Below the pieces are notes generated by a model that saw only the letters and a program-made list of their open reading frames with translations, made no database searches and was not told the origin of the DNA. Positions 48,185 to 59,415 of a DNA stretch of 64,000 nucleotides are shown here, in pieces. This DNA comes from Motilimonas eburnea (GTDB lineage Bacteria; Pseudomonadota; Gammaproteobacteria; Enterobacterales; CBDFNC01). Position numbers and translations under genes: made by a program. Numbering within the stretch: position 1 is the first letter of the stretch; each line of letters begins with the position of its first letter. The stretch spans positions 124,001 through 188,000 of the forward strand of contig NZ_JAIMJB010000001.1 in NCBI RefSeq assembly GCF_021295345.1. The letters run 5' to 3'.

Positions 48185-49696
48185 TTATTTCTCCGCCATG
48201 GATTTAAAGCGATAAAGTTCAAGTAAACGGTAGCCTGTGTAACTACCCAATAACAGTACCAAGGACATAATGATCAGTTGAACACCTAAGAAGTTGAAGG
48301 TGATATGGCGAACATAATCATTGTTCATCGCCAGATAAGCCAGTACCGCCACTAGCAAGCTACCGCCCCCTTGACGAAGCACTTCTTTGGCGCCTTCTTC
48401 TTCCCAAAGTACCGACATACGCTCTATGGTCCAAGATAGGATGATCATCGGGAAGAAGGTGATTTTAAGGCCTTCACTTAACCCCACTTTGTAAGAGATC
48501 ACCGAGAACAGCCCGATCATCAAAATCACCATGATAATCACGGCGGATATTCGAGACACTAATAGCAGGTTGAGACGTGACAAGTACGAGCGAATGATCA
48601 GGCCCGTGCCCACGACTAATATAAAACCAACAAGTCCCGTTAGTAAGCTGGTTTGGATAAAGGCCATGGCGATTAGCACCGGCATAAAGGTACCGGACGT
48701 TTTTAAGCCCACAATAACGCGCATTAATACGACCACTAAGACACCAATAGGAATGAGCAAAATACCTTTAAATAGGGCTTGTTCTTCGATCGGTAGGCTT
48801 TGGATTGAGAAGTTGAGTAAATCTTGGCTGCTGAGTTTCTCTTTGACGGCCATCAGGGCCGGCTGCTCTTGCTTGATCATTGAGAAGGTCACTAATGAAT
48901 TATAGCCGCCTTCTAAATCCAGTAATGAAGAGTCGGTTTGTTCCCAGAGCAGTAGGCTCTCGCGGTTGGCTTCTTTACCTGTCTTGGCATCAAATAGCAA
49001 CCATTGTTCACCTTCATAAACTTGAACGAAGGCATTAAGGGGTTGACGGCGGCGGCCGTCTTCTAGCTTAAGGCCGCCCACCACGCGGGCGCTAATGTTG
49101 GCTTGATTGAGAAGTTTTACCACTAACTGTGAACGATCTGGCTCGCTGTTAAGTAAGAGTTCCGCATTTTGGCTGAGGTTGTTATTGGCGAATTGTTTTA
49201 ATAACTCGCGAGTATAACTAAATGCATCGGCACTGCGCTGGGTTACATCTAAGGTGAGCTGCTCAGCGGCGGTGCCATAGGGCTCAACCCACTCTGGCGG
49301 AGTGACCGCTGGGACCGCTGCCAGCCCCGTTAATTCTGTGTTGTCGTCTTCTAACAATTGCACTTTATAGAACAGTTCTTGCGTGCCGGCGGCTTCGCGT
49401 ATGGTCCATTCAGCACGAGGCATATTGTCTTTTTGAACGAAGTTAAGTCCATAGCCAGGTGAAGCGGCATTTTGATGCAATAACGTGAAGCCGGGTTGGC
49501 TGATGGGAGTGGCTAAAGACGCTTTGACGGCGCTGCCATTGGCAAAGAATTCGATTTTGGCATCCACAGACCACACGGTACGTTTGACGCCTGGGGTCAT
49601 TGGAACTTCAAAGGCAACATGACGCTGAATAGTCAGGGCGAGACCTGTTACAAATAACAAGGTAACGAGAATATAAAACGGGGTTTTGGAGGCCAT
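48185..49696 (-). CDS. Inactive transglutaminase fused to 7 transmembrane helices
   Basis: 503 residues. One N-terminal transmembrane helix (FYILVTLLFVTGLALTI) precedes a periplasmic region of about 270 residues with a transglutaminase-like core (NISARVVGGLKLEDGRRRQPLNAFVQVYEGEQWLLFDA region). Then come about seven helices from residue 308 to the end. The usual Cys-His-Asp triad is not visible, matching the family description of an inactive domain that may bind a peptide. Middle gene of the three-gene operon. A role as channel or receptor for the product of the ATP-grasp enzyme is inference. Confidence 0.88.
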   Translation of the reverse strand: MASKTPFYILVTLLFVTGLALTIQRHVAFEVPMTPGVKRTVWSVDAKIEFFANGSAVKASLATPISQPGFTLLHQNAASPGYGLNFVQKDNMPRAEWTIREAAGTQELFYKVQLLEDDNTELTGLAAVPAVTPPEWVEPYGTAAEQLTLDVTQRSADAFSYTRELLKQFANNNLSQNAELLLNSEPDRSQLVVKLLNQANISARVVGGLKLEDGRRRQPLNAFVQVYEGEQWLLFDAKTGKEANRESLLLWEQTDSSLLDLEGGYNSLVTFSMIKQEQPALMAVKEKLSSQDLLNFSIQSLPIEEQALFKGILLIPIGVLVVVLMRVIVGLKTSGTFMPVLIAMAFIQTSLLTGLVGFILVVGTGLIIRSYLSRLNLLLVSRISAVIIMVILMIGLFSVISYKVGLSEGLKITFFPMIILSWTIERMSVLWEEEGAKEVLRQGGGSLLVAVLAYLAMNNDYVRHITFNFLGVQLIIMSLVLLLGSYTGYRLLELYRFKSMAEK

Positions 49697-49766
49697 AATG
49701 AAAATGATCCTACTGGTTGAGTAAAATGGTTAACAAAATAAAGGCGAGCTAAGGCTCGCCTGATAA

Positions 49767-50534
49767 TTAGTTGGGTTTAAATTCTGGATGAATTTGTTGT
49801 TTCCCTGGGTCGACGAGGGTGATGTCTTTTAAGAATTCACGTCCAAGCAGAACAGGGTAGTTCATCTGGCCACGATCGGCTAAGGTAAACTCGGCGGACT
49901 CCTTAATCGAGCCCAAACGGATATTGAATTTTACCACCGGACGTCGCACCGTTTCTTCGCTACTGGATTGGCGAATATTGGAATAACGGACAACTTTTCT
50001 TTCGACCGTCACCGCTGGCTCAGCTTCGGGATGAGCAATTTCAAATTTAACCCACTTTTCACCATCGCGTTCAAACTCGGTGACATTTACAGCATGAATG
50101 GAAGATACCGCCGCACCTGTATCAACACGAGCCAGTAAGTTAATTTTTGGTGGTGAAATATGCACCCATTCTTCTTCCCCTACGATCACCTTATCTGCTT
50201 TGGTGCCTTCGATAAGGGCATTTTTTGATTCAGATGGTTGTTCACATTTAGGTGCAGGCAATGGAGCTGGAGCCACAACCACTTTTTGCTTTTTGTTTTC
50301 GGCAATAAAGGTATTTTTCACATCTTGTAACTGCAATTGTTGCTGTTGGCGCAATTGCTCAAGTTCAGTGGTCAATGTTTGGTTAATTTGTTGGCACTGT
50401 GCCACGATAATTTGTTGGTTTTGTTCGAGCGCGGTTGTCAATTGCTCTGGTGAAACCGTTGGTGTTGCTTCTTGATTACTTGCACATGCGGTTAAGAGCA
50501 GTATTGATGTCGCTAACACACTTTTTTTAAACAT
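49767..50534 (-). CDS. Retropepsin-like lipoprotein (putative ATP-dependent zinc protease family)
   Basis: 255 residues. A lipoprotein signal ends in LLTAC (Cys17, Ala at +2), followed by a Gln-rich coiled coil to residue 75. The C-terminal domain carries the aspartic-protease half-site RVDTGAAVSS (Asp138-Thr-Gly) and YPVLLGREFL (226-235), the form seen in retropepsins and RimB. The family name 'ATP-dependent zinc protease' is historical, and the sequence shows an aspartic, not a zinc, site. First gene of the operon, 70 bases before the 7TM gene. Expected to face the periplasm. Confidence 0.88.
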   Translation of the reverse strand: MFKKSVLATSILLLTACASNQEATPTVSPEQLTTALEQNQQIIVAQCQQINQTLTTELEQLRQQQQLQLQDVKNTFIAENKKQKVVVAPAPLPAPKCEQPSESKNALIEGTKADKVIVGEEEWVHISPPKINLLARVDTGAAVSSIHAVNVTEFERDGEKWVKFEIAHPEAEPAVTVERKVVRYSNIRQSSSEETVRRPVVKFNIRLGSIKESAEFTLADRGQMNYPVLLGREFLKDITLVDPGKQQIHPEFKPN

Positions 50535-50630
50535 ATAAACTTCCTAACAAGGTCACTTTTTTTGAACTCAGTCAGAGGGCAAAGCTAAGGTATATGCCAC
50601 TAAACTACAAGGGGTTGGGCGATATTTATT

Positions 50631-51620
50631 TTAGCTTAATCGCTTTTCCGGATTACGGGCAATAATCACGGCACGTTTAGGCGCCGGATGGCCTTCGATG
50701 GTTAAACTTGGGTCATTGGGATCCAGAAAATCAGTTAGCGATTCATTTTTCATCCACTGGGTACTACGCTGCTCGGCAACCGTGGTTTCGCTGATATCGA
50801 CGATGCGGACATCTTCAAAATCACATTTTTCTACCCAGCCTTTCAGTGCCTGCGCACTTGGAATAAACCAGATGTTGCGCATTTTGGCGTAACGGTCACC
50901 CGGCACCAATACATCATTGGGGCCGCCATCAATCACGATGGTTTCCAATACTAGCTCACCACCTGGTACTAATTGAGATTTGAGTTGTAGGATGTGATCT
51001 ATGGGTGACTTACGGTGATAAAGCACGCCCATCGAAAAAACCGTATCAAACGCTATTAACTCAGGAAGCTGCTGGATGCCTAAAGGCAACAAGTGGACAT
51101 TTTGATTGTTATTGGCAAAGTGACGTATGGTTTCAAATTGACATAAGAAAAGTTGAGAGGGATCGACCCCGACCACAAATTCGGCGCCTTCGCCTAACAT
51201 GCGCCACATGTGGTAACCATTGCCGCAGCCCACATCAAGCACATAGCGGTATTTCAGCGGGCTGATATGGGGCAGCAAGCGGTCCCATTTAAAGTCAGAG
51301 CGCCATTCGGTATCTATATGTACGCCGTGTACCGTATAGGGGCCTTTGCGCCAAGGGTGGAACTTACCCAATAAGTTAGCCAGCTTTGCTTGCTCACCTT
51401 GGGGTAACTCGCCCAGCTGGCCAACGCTAACCTTGTCTGTTAGGTCAATATGGGACGTTTCAATCGGTGGAAACTTTTTAAGTACCTTCTGCCAGCTAGG
51501 AAATTCACCGCGCAGGCTGTCTTGCTGCCACTGGGCTAATTGTGCTGGCAAGGTGGTTAACCAATGGCTGAGTCGGTTTTGGGCTATTTGCTGGTAGAAG
51601 TTATTAAAATCGATTTGCAC
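50631..51620 (-). CDS. cmoB: tRNA U34 carboxymethyltransferase CmoB
   Basis: Transfers a carboxymethyl group from carboxy-SAM to ho5U34, giving cmo5U. The cofactor motif [15 protein letters not shown] lies near residue 126. [32 protein letters not shown] and a CmoB-specific N-terminal region are present. Length 329 is close to E. coli (323). It follows cmoA on the same strand. Confidence 0.97.
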   Translation of the reverse strand: MQIDFNNFYQQIAQNRLSHWLTTLPAQLAQWQQDSLRGEFPSWQKVLKKFPPIETSHIDLTDKVSVGQLGELPQGEQAKLANLLGKFHPWRKGPYTVHGVHIDTEWRSDFKWDRLLPHISPLKYRYVLDVGCGNGYHMWRMLGEGAEFVVGVDPSQLFLCQFETIRHFANNNQNVHLLPLGIQQLPELIAFDTVFSMGVLYHRKSPIDHILQLKSQLVPGGELVLETIVIDGGPNDVLVPGDRYAKMRNIWFIPSAQALKGWVEKCDFEDVRIVDISETTVAEQRSTQWMKNESLTDFLDPNDPSLTIEGHPAPKRAVIIARNPEKRLS

Positions 51621-51657
51621 TTTATAATCTCAGTTGTCTTATTCTTTTATCGTTAGG

Positions 51658-52416
<759 letters not shown>

Positions 52417-52500
52417 TTAATCAAACCCTCAGCCTTTGTGAAATACCTTAAGCGGGTATCTTGCGTTATTTTTATCAGCTCCCTTTGTGCTTTACGCTGA

Positions 52501-53367
52501 CTAAAACATATTCAGCTGATCAAATTCAGGCTCAGGTAAGTGAAACCAAGCGGCGGGCTCCCCCAGCATTTGTGCAATCATGGCGGCAAGCTCTGGGGCC
52601 TGAATATTGTCTGCGGTATGAATATATAAATAAGGCGATTTACCTTGGGCTAACCACTGGGTGATGGTGTTAACCCAAGGTAAGAAAAGCGCTCGGTTAT
52701 TTTCCAGCTCAATATCGCCAATAAAGCGGACTACCGGATGTTGGCTGGTGGCAATGGCGTGTACTGGCACCTTAGGCTTTTGGCTTTGGCCGTGGGCAAT
52801 AATGGGATTGCTGGCATCGGCCAAAAACACCGGACGTGAGTCCATTATAATGCGGTTCATTTGTTGCTCGATTAAAAAGCCATTAAGGCGTTTTTCCACT
52901 TCGCCTTTGGCAAAATAAGCTAAATGGCGCACTTCGACACCATATTGCCAATCTTGGGGCAGTTGCTTCAAAAAGGTCATTAAAATCGGTAAATCTTCTG
53001 GGCCAAAGCTGGCGGGCAGTTGCAACTTGATCAGACCAATTTTGTGTTGCAGCGGCGTGAATAAATCGAAAAATGCTTTGAGCTCTTGGCTCACGCCACA
53101 CAAGCGCTTTTGATGAGAAATGGTTTGCGGCAACTTTAAGCTGAATTTGAAATCATCGGGCGTGTCTTGCTGCCATTTTGATACCGTGGCGGGATTGGGC
53201 AGGGCATAAAAAGTAGTGTTGCCTTCGACCGTGTTAAAGACCCGACTGTAATAAAATAAGGCGCTTTGATTGGGCTGTTCTTGCCTTACCAAGCGAGATT
53301 GCCAAGCGGGCTCAGACCACATTGCCATACCGATGCGTAAATTTGTGTGAGATGATGCGCCTTGCAC
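52501..53367 (-). CDS. DUF72 family protein (YecE-like)
   Basis: 288 residues of the TIM-barrel DUF72 family: YYSRVFNTVEGNTTFYALP, FKFSLKLPQTISH, YGVEVRHLAYF, ILHTADN-like YLYIHTADNIQAPELA. GTG at 53367, with AAGGG seven bases upstream, is the best start; the first internal ATG would cut the barrel's first strand. It neighbours cmoAB and aspS, as yecE does in E. coli. No activity is known. Confidence 0.9.
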   Translation of the reverse strand: MQGASSHTNLRIGMAMWSEPAWQSRLVRQEQPNQSALFYYSRVFNTVEGNTTFYALPNPATVSKWQQDTPDDFKFSLKLPQTISHQKRLCGVSQELKAFFDLFTPLQHKIGLIKLQLPASFGPEDLPILMTFLKQLPQDWQYGVEVRHLAYFAKGEVEKRLNGFLIEQQMNRIIMDSRPVFLADASNPIIAHGQSQKPKVPVHAIATSQHPVVRFIGDIELENNRALFLPWVNTITQWLAQGKSPYLYIHTADNIQAPELAAMIAQMLGEPAAWFHLPEPEFDQLNMF

Positions 53368-53411
53368 GATTTACCCTTGCCTTGCTTTTCCATTATAATA
53401 ACGCGTTTTCA

Positions 53412-53434
53412 CTAATGCGAAAGCGTCGCATTAG
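53412..53434. promoter_or_regulatory. Perfect 9-bp inverted repeat between yecE-like gene and aspS
   Basis: CTAATGCGA-AAGCG-TCGCATTAG lies in the 271-base divergent gap, 45 bases upstream of the yecE-like start and about 200 bases before aspS. It may be an operator or an mRNA hairpin; no T run follows. Nothing else in the gap stands out except the aspS ribosome-binding site AGGAA. Confidence 0.55.
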
Positions 53435-53638
53435 ATAATAGAAAGATGCTAATAGAAAAGCGGCAGACATAGATCTTGCATTTATGGGTTGCCCTTAGGC
53501 GGCAATGGCTGGTACGAAGCCACTTTTATGACCGGTAATAACAAAATTTAGCAACGAAAGAATTTTAATTTTATGTGGCTTATTTGATAACAATTAACCA
53601 CGGCGACTGAACCAAACCTAGAATAGGAACGAACAAGC

Positions 53639-55432
53639 ATGCGCACCCTATATTGCGGCGAAGTAAACGAACAACATATTGAACAACAAGTAGAATTAGT
53701 AGGCTGGGTAAACAAGCGCCGCGATTTAGGTGGCGTTATTTTCCTTGATTTGCGCGACCGCGAAGGCCTAGTACAAGTGGTTTACGATCCCGATTTAGCC
53801 GAGGTGTTTGAGCGTGCCAGCAGCTTACGTAGCGAATTTTGTGTCAAGGTAACCGGTAAGGTGCGCCCACGTCCAGAAAGCCAAGTAAATAAAGACATGC
53901 GCACAGGTGGCATAGAGATCTTAGGGACTGAGCTTGAAATCTTAAGTAAATCAGCGCCTTTGCCACTATCTCTGGACAATCATCAGAACAACAGTGAAGA
54001 GCAGCGTCTAAAATACCGCTATTTAGATTTACGTCGTCCTGACATGGCGCAGAAGATTAAATTCCGTGCTCGCGTCACCAGTTCAGTTCGCCGTTTCCTT
54101 GACGATAATGGCTTCTTAGACATCGAAACACCGATGTTAACCAAGGCGACCCCAGAAGGCGCGCGTGACTACTTAGTACCAAGTCGTACCCATAACGGCC
54201 GCTTTTTCGCGCTGCCACAATCACCTCAGTTGTTTAAACAATTGCTGATGATGTCAGGGCTAGATCGCTACTACCAGATAGTGAAATGTTTCCGCGATGA
54301 AGACTTACGCGCTGACCGCCAGCCAGAGTTTACCCAAATCGATATCGAAACCTCTTTCATGACTGCCGAGCAAGTGATGTCGGTGACGGAATCCATGATC
54401 CGCCAATTGTTCCAAGACCTACTGCAAGTAGATTTAGGTGAGTTCCCGCGCATGACTTACGCTGAGGCGATGCGCCGTTTTGGCTCAGACAAGCCAGATT
54501 TGCGTAACCCAATGGAATTAGTGGATGTAGCGGATTTACTAAAAGACGTTGAATTCCAAGTATTCTCAGGCCCTGCCAACGATGAAAAGGGGCGTGTTGC
54601 GGTATTATGTGTGCCGGGCGGTGCGTCACTTTCGCGCAAAAACATCGATGACTACGGCAAGTATGTCAATATCTACGGCGCTAAGGGCTTAGCTTGGCTC
54701 AAAGTTAACGACGTAGCCAAAGGCGCTGAAGGCATTCAATCACCGATTGCTAAGTTCCTAACGGCTGACATTATTGCTGCTATCCTTGAGCGCACCAACG
54801 CTAAAGACGGTGACATCATTTTATTTGGTGCAGACAAAGCCAACGTGGTGGCAGAAGCCATGGGCGCACTGCGCTTGAAGGTCGGTGAAGATCTTGGGCT
54901 CACTAAAGACGAGTGGAAGCCATTGTGGGTTGTTGATTTCCCAATGTTTGAAGAGTTGCCAAACGGCGACCTAACACCGCTGCATCATCCGTTTACCGCG
55001 CCAACAGGGTTAACACCAGAGCAACTCGAGCAAGATCCGGCTAACGCCTTATCGGATGCTTACGACATGGTCCTTAACGGCTGTGAGCTAGGCGGTGGTT
55101 CGGTGCGTATTTACGACCAAAAAATGCAAGCGACCATCTTCCGTATCTTAGGGATCACAGATGAAGAAGCCGAAGAAAAATTTGGCTTCTTACTGGAAGC
55201 CTTGAAGTTTGGTGCGCCGCCACACGCTGGCCTTGCGTTTGGTCTAGACCGCTTGGTGATGTTAATGACAGGCGCAAGTTCGATTCGTGATGTGATGGCG
55301 TTCCCGAAAACCCTGACAGCAGCATGTCCATTAACCAATGCTCCAGGCCATGCTAACCCTGCGGCATTGGACGATTTAGGCATTGAAGTCGTCAAAGCGC
55401 CAGAGTCCGAAGCAGACCAAGCTGAGGACTAA
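53639..55432 (+). CDS. aspS: Aspartate--tRNA ligase
   Basis: Class II synthetase, bacterial type, 597 residues. An N-terminal OB-fold anticodon domain ([18 protein letters not shown]) precedes motif 2 ([20 protein letters not shown]) and the GAD insertion. Motif 3 is [13 protein letters not shown]. The length is close to E. coli (590). AGGAACGAAC precedes the ATG. First gene of aspS-nudB-yebC. Confidence 0.98.
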   Translation: MRTLYCGEVNEQHIEQQVELVGWVNKRRDLGGVIFLDLRDREGLVQVVYDPDLAEVFERASSLRSEFCVKVTGKVRPRPESQVNKDMRTGGIEILGTELEILSKSAPLPLSLDNHQNNSEEQRLKYRYLDLRRPDMAQKIKFRARVTSSVRRFLDDNGFLDIETPMLTKATPEGARDYLVPSRTHNGRFFALPQSPQLFKQLLMMSGLDRYYQIVKCFRDEDLRADRQPEFTQIDIETSFMTAEQVMSVTESMIRQLFQDLLQVDLGEFPRMTYAEAMRRFGSDKPDLRNPMELVDVADLLKDVEFQVFSGPANDEKGRVAVLCVPGGASLSRKNIDDYGKYVNIYGAKGLAWLKVNDVAKGAEGIQSPIAKFLTADIIAAILERTNAKDGDIILFGADKANVVAEAMGALRLKVGEDLGLTKDEWKPLWVVDFPMFEELPNGDLTPLHHPFTAPTGLTPEQLEQDPANALSDAYDMVLNGCELGGGSVRIYDQKMQATIFRILGITDEEAEEKFGFLLEALKFGAPPHAGLAFGLDRLVMLMTGASSIRDVMAFPKTLTAACPLTNAPGHANPAALDDLGIEVVKAPESEADQAED

Positions 55433-55436
55433 TAGC

Positions 55437-55892
55437 ATGAAGCGCCCTGAGTCAGTTTTAGTCGTGATTTACACGATGGATGGCAGGGCGTTGATGCTAA
55501 GGCGTTTAGATGATGCTGCGTTTTGGCAATCGGTCACGGGCAGTTTAGAGCATGGCGAAATCCCAGCGCAAACTGCGGTGCGTGAAGTATTAGAAGAAAC
55601 CGGCATCGATATTATCGCTCAAGATCTGACGTTGCACGATCTTGCGCGACAAGTGAGATATGACATCCGCCCCTTGTGGCGAAAACGTTATCCCGACGGG
55701 GTAACCACCAACTTAGAACATCAATTTACCTTAGCTCTGCCCGACAGCTGTGAGATCCAACTTAGCGAGCACAGTGAGTATCAATGGTTACCCTTTAAGC
55801 AAGCCATTGCCCTTGCCAGCGCAACCACGAATCGTCAGGTATTGCTTGAGCTAAGCCAATCATTCGGAGGCTGTTATGGCAGGTCACAGTAA
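55437..55892 (+). CDS. nudB: Dihydroneopterin triphosphate diphosphatase NudB
   Basis: Nudix hydrolase of folate synthesis. The Nudix box [23 protein letters not shown] is complete, given here as GSLEHGE...REVLEETGI at residues 34-56. ATG at 55437, four bases after the aspS stop with GAGG upstream, gives 151 residues like E. coli NudB (150). The frame from 55383 overlaps aspS and is not used. It overlaps yebC by 17 bases. Confidence 0.93.
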   Translation: MKRPESVLVVIYTMDGRALMLRRLDDAAFWQSVTGSLEHGEIPAQTAVREVLEETGIDIIAQDLTLHDLARQVRYDIRPLWRKRYPDGVTTNLEHQFTLALPDSCEIQLSEHSEYQWLPFKQAIALASATTNRQVLLELSQSFGGCYGRSQ

Positions 55893-56622
55893 ATGGGCCA
55901 ATATCAAGCACCGTAAAGCGGCACAAGATGCCAAACGCGGTAAAATCTTCACTAAACTGATCCGCGAGTTAACCGTGGCATCACGAGAGGGCGGCTCAGA
56001 TCCCGATGCCAATCCAAGATTACGGGCCGCCATCGACAAAGCGTTATCCAATAATATGACCCGAGATACGGTCGATCGCGCCGTTAAGCGTGGTTCCGGG
56101 GAGCTTGATGGTCAAGAGCTTGAAACCATTATTTACGAAGGTTATGGGCCGGGCGGCACTGCGGTGATGGTGGAAACCATGACTGATAACCGTAACCGCA
56201 CCGTGGCCAGTGTGCGCCATGCATTTAGTAAAGCGGGTGGTAACTTAGGCACAGATGGCTCAGTGGCGTACTTATTCGATAAAAAAGGGGTGATTGCCTA
56301 CGGCGCAGACGTCGATGAAAACGAGCTGATGGAGGCGGCTCTAGAGGCAGGGGCCGAAGACGTGATAAATCATGACGATGGCTCATTTGAAGTGCAGACG
56401 TCGCCGGAAGACTTTGGTGCGGTTAAAGATGCCCTTGATGCCGCTAGCTTTGCAGCCGAAAACGCAGAAGTGACCATGGTGCCATCGACTAAAGCAGAGC
56501 TCGATCTTGATACTGCGCCTAAGCTACTGCGCTTGATTGATATGCTTGAAGATGATGACGATGTGCAAGAGGTGTATCACAACGGTGATATTTCCGATGA
56601 AGTTGCCGCTAGCTTGGAATAA
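55876..56622 (+). CDS. yebC: YebC/PmpR family regulatory or translation factor
   Basis: 248 residues, canonical Yeb[21 protein letters not shown] at the start, [16 protein letters not shown], and [13 protein letters not shown] at the end. Gene order nudB-yebC-ruvC-ruvA-ruvB matches E. coli. A second, YeeN-type paralogue lies at 46423. A MITE-like element sits between its stop and its terminator. Confidence 0.97.
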   Translation: MAGHSKWANIKHRKAAQDAKRGKIFTKLIRELTVASREGGSDPDANPRLRAAIDKALSNNMTRDTVDRAVKRGSGELDGQELETIIYEGYGPGGTAVMVETMTDNRNRTVASVRHAFSKAGGNLGTDGSVAYLFDKKGVIAYGADVDENELMEAALEAGAEDVINHDDGSFEVQTSPEDFGAVKDALDAASFAAENAEVTMVPSTKAELDLDTAPKLLRLIDMLEDDDDVQEVYHNGDISDEVAASLE

Positions 56623-56637
56623 ACTAGCGAGACGAGG

Positions 56638-56905
56638 ATAGGGCCTGTTGACCTTTTGAGCTTGTTTTTGCAGCGATTTGTTGGGTATTTGTACAAGGCA
56701 GAGGCTTTGAAGCATAGTCAACTATGCAAAAAGGCGCTAACGCAGTAGAAATGACCAACAAACGCTGTCCTACGGATTCGGCTAAAAGCGTTTTGCGCGT
56801 CGTTGAGCAGTATTTACTTAGAGTGCTAAGCTACACACTACTCGCCTTGCTCAAAACGCTTTTGTCTCGAACAAAAATTAACCGCGAAAGGTCAACAGGC
56901 CCTAT
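56638..56905. mobile_element. MITE-like element with 19-bp terminal inverted repeats
   Basis: ATAGGGCCTGTTGACCTTT at 56638-56656 is repeated exactly inverted at 56887-56905. The outer TA on each side could be the target duplication, leaving a 262-bp element starting GGGCCTGTTGACC. A second inner inverted repeat (AAAAGCGTTTTG near 56782 and CAAAACGCTTTT near 56855) would give a long folded RNA. No transposase frame is inside. TA duplications suggest movement by an IS630/Tc1-type transposase encoded elsewhere. The open frame inside it is not a gene. Confidence 0.82.
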
Positions 56906-56928
56906 AAGGAGCGCAAGCTCCTTTTTTT
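56906..56928 (+). terminator. Terminator after yebC, now beyond the MITE
   Basis: AAGGAGC / GCTCCTT with loop GCAA, followed by a T run. It abuts the right end of the MITE-like element and lies 27 bases before ruvC. Confidence 0.88.
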
Positions 56929-56954
56929 ATGGCAGATTGATTGTAGGCAAATAG

Positions 56955-57476
56955 ATGGCGTTAATTTTGGGGATCGATCCTGGCTCGCGCATTACCGGGT
57001 TTGGCTTAGTAAGGCATCGAGGTGGTAAGTTTGAATATGTGATGAGTGGCTGTATTCGTACTCAAGGTGATGAACTCGCCCCCAGATTACACACTATTTA
57101 TAACGGCATCACCGAGATCATCATGCAATACAAACCCGAGCAGTTTGCGATTGAGCAAGTGTTCATGGCGAAAAATCCAGACTCAGCCCTAAAGCTAGGC
57201 CAAGCACGTGGCGTGGCCATCGTGGCGGCCACCAATCAAGGATTGCCTGTCGCTGAGTACTCGGCGCGGCAAATCAAACAAGCCGTGGTGGGCACGGGCG
57301 GCGCGAAAAAAGAACAAGTGCAACACATGGTGCAGCACATTCTCAAACTCGATGGCACGCCGCAAGCCGATGCGGCTGATGCGCTCGCTGTGGCCATGTG
57401 TCATGGTGCGACGCAAACGAGCTTGATTGCCATGGCGGGCAAGGTGCGTAAAACCGTGCGAGGTCGGCTGCGTTAA
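56955..57476 (+). CDS. ruvC: Crossover junction endodeoxyribonuclease RuvC
   Basis: Holliday-junction resolvase, 173 residues. The four catalytic acids are seen at Asp8 (GIDPGSR), Glu67 (AIEQVF), Asp139 and Asp142 ([12 protein letters not shown]). The length matches E. coli. It is separated from ruvA by 285 bases, more than usual. Confidence 0.97.
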   Translation: MALILGIDPGSRITGFGLVRHRGGKFEYVMSGCIRTQGDELAPRLHTIYNGITEIIMQYKPEQFAIEQVFMAKNPDSALKLGQARGVAIVAATNQGLPVAEYSARQIKQAVVGTGGAKKEQVQHMVQHILKLDGTPQADAADALAVAMCHGATQTSLIAMAGKVRKTVRGRLR

Positions 57477-57492
57477 TCATCAGGGCGAGGGC

Positions 57493-57609
57493 ATGAGAGT
57501 ACAAAATCGAATCAAGGTTAAGCACAAGGTGGCATTTTCTTATTCGAAACGCCGTGAAATCATCCTTTATGGCTTAACCGCCTCATCCTTGCGGCAGATT
57601 TTCGACTAA
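57493..57609 (+). CDS. Possible 38-residue protein between ruvC and ruvA
   Basis: ATG at 57493 with GAGGG upstream opens a 38-codon frame, starting MRVQNRIKVKHKVAFSYSKR. It is very basic and matches nothing I know. The 285-base gap otherwise holds only AT-rich sequence leading to ruvA, perhaps a separate promoter. It could be chance. Confidence 0.2.
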   Translation: MRVQNRIKVKHKVAFSYSKRREIILYGLTASSLRQIFD

Positions 57610-57761
57610 GAAAATCCTACCGATTTGCTCAAAACACATTTATGGGATTGCCAATTAGCAACCCGTTTAAACATGCCCTAATCACTAAAGTAATAAAAAG
57701 ATCTGGATGTTTATCCAGTTGTTTTTTATCCTAGCGTTTTTGTATAGACAGGGTGAAGGTT

Positions 57762-58376
57762 GTGATAGGTAGACTCAGAGGCATCATTATAGATAAGCAA
57801 GCGCCAGAGATGTTAATTGAAGTCGCTGGGGTCGGTTATGAAGTGCAATTGCCGATGAGCTCGTTTTATCATTTACCCGAGCCGGGTCAAGAAGCCATTG
57901 TTTACACCCATTTTGTGGTGCGTGAAGATGCTCAGCTATTATATGGTTTTACCGATAAACTCGAGCGCGCCATGTTTCGTGAGTTAATTAAAGTTAATGG
58001 AGTCGGGCCAAAATTAGCGCTAGCGATATTATCGGGCATGACCGCCAATCAATTTGTGCAGTGTATTGAAGATAATAATGTGACCGGGTTGGTTAAACTG
58101 CCGGGCGTGGGTAAGAAAACCGCTGAGCGTTTGCTGGTGGAAATGAAAGATCGCCTCAAAGGCTGGGTGGGCGCCGATTTATTTAATCCGGCAATGCCAG
58201 TATCGCAGGACAATGTTAGTGTGGTGAGTGCCGCTGATGAAAAGAGTGAAGCCATCGGCGCCTTGATTTCTCTTGGCTACAAAGCCACACAAGCCGAAAA
58301 AATGGTCAAACAAGTTTATAGCGAGGGAGCAAGCTGTGAGAGTTTGATCCGCGATGCCTTAAAAACCATGGCCTAA
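57762..58376 (+). CDS. ruvA: Holliday junction branch-migration subunit RuvA
   Basis: DNA-binding tetramer that targets RuvB. The OB-fold starts [20 protein letters not shown]. Two helix-hairpin-helix motifs ([26 protein letters not shown]) and the C-terminal RuvB-binding domain are present. GTG at 57762 matches the family start; GTG at 57753 is three codons longer. Length 204. Confidence 0.96.
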   Translation: MIGRLRGIIIDKQAPEMLIEVAGVGYEVQLPMSSFYHLPEPGQEAIVYTHFVVREDAQLLYGFTDKLERAMFRELIKVNGVGPKLALAILSGMTANQFVQCIEDNNVTGLVKLPGVGKKTAERLLVEMKDRLKGWVGADLFNPAMPVSQDNVSVVSAADEKSEAIGALISLGYKATQAEKMVKQVYSEGASCESLIRDALKTMA

Positions 58377-58404
58377 TGTCTAACCAATAAGCAGTGAAAA
58401 CATC

Positions 58405-59415
58405 ATGATAGAAGCCGATAGACTGATCAGCAGCAGTGCCACCTCGCAAGAAGAGGTGGTAGATCGCGCCATTAGACCTAAATTATTGCAAGACTATACC
58501 GGCCAAGAGCAAGTGAAAAGCCAAATGGAGATCTTTATCGAGGCGGCGCGTCGTCGCGATGAAGCGCTCGATCATCTCCTCATTTTTGGTCCGCCGGGAT
58601 TGGGTAAAACCACCTTGGCCAATATCGTCGCTAACGAGCTCGATGTGAACATAAAAACCACCTCGGGTCCGGTGCTGGAAAAAGCGGGTGATTTAGCCGC
58701 GCTGCTGACTAATCTTGAGCCTAACGATGTGCTGTTTATTGATGAAATCCACCGCCTTAGCCCCATGGTAGAGGAAATTCTGTATCCGGCGATGGAAGAT
58801 TACCAGCTGGATATTATGATAGGCGAAGGCCCCGCGGCGCGCTCGATTAAACTGGATTTACCGCCGTTTACCTTGATTGGTGCGACCACGCGAGCAGGCT
58901 CCTTAACCTCACCGCTGCGCGACCGGTTTGGCATAGTGCAGCGTTTGGAATTTTACGATGTTCCTGCCTTGACCAGCATAGTTGAGCGCAGCGCGCACTT
59001 TTTAGCCCTTAACATGGATCGAGAAGCCTGCGTTGAAGTGGCAAGGCGCTCGCGCGGTACGCCGCGAATAGCTAATCGTTTACTACGCCGCGTACGCGAT
59101 TACGCTGAGGTCAAACACGCCGGTGTTGTTAACCAAATTGCCGCTAAGGCCGCGCTAGATATGCTTGAAGTGGACAATCAAGGCTTTGACTTAATGGATA
59201 GAAAGTTACTTGAAGCCATTATTGATAAATTCATGGGCGGCCCGGTGGGGTTAGATAACTTAGCCGCGGCCATCGGTGAAGAGCGTGAAACCATAGAAGA
59301 TGTGCTTGAGCCCTATTTAATTCAACAAGGCTTTCTACAGCGAACCCCGAGAGGGCGCATTGCCACCGATCGTGCTTATCAGCATCTGGGCTTTAGTAAA
59401 GATGGCGAAATATAA
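58405..59415 (+). CDS. ruvB: Holliday junction helicase RuvB
   Basis: AAA+ motor of branch migration, 336 residues. Walker A is GPPGLGKTT, Walker [10 protein letters not shown], sensor 1 LIGATTRAG, and arginine finger region SPLRDRFG. The C-terminal winged helix includes [10 protein letters not shown]. It lies 28 bases after ruvA. Confidence 0.98.
   Translation: MIEADRLISSSATSQEEVVDRAIRPKLLQDYTGQEQVKSQMEIFIEAARRRDEALDHLLIFGPPGLGKTTLANIVANELDVNIKTTSGPVLEKAGDLAALLTNLEPNDVLFIDEIHRLSPMVEEILYPAMEDYQLDIMIGEGPAARSIKLDLPPFTLIGATTRAGSLTSPLRDRFGIVQRLEFYDVPALTSIVERSAHFLALNMDREACVEVARRSRGTPRIANRLLRRVRDYAEVKHAGVVNQIAAKAALDMLEVDNQGFDLMDRKLLEAIIDKFMGGPVGLDNLAAAIGEERETIEDVLEPYLIQQGFLQRTPRGRIATDRAYQHLGFSKDGEI

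Noticed and set aside
56724-56954. 76-codon frame between yebC and ruvC
   Set aside because: It lies mostly inside the MITE-like element and runs through its inverted repeat and the terminator; no ribosome-binding site.
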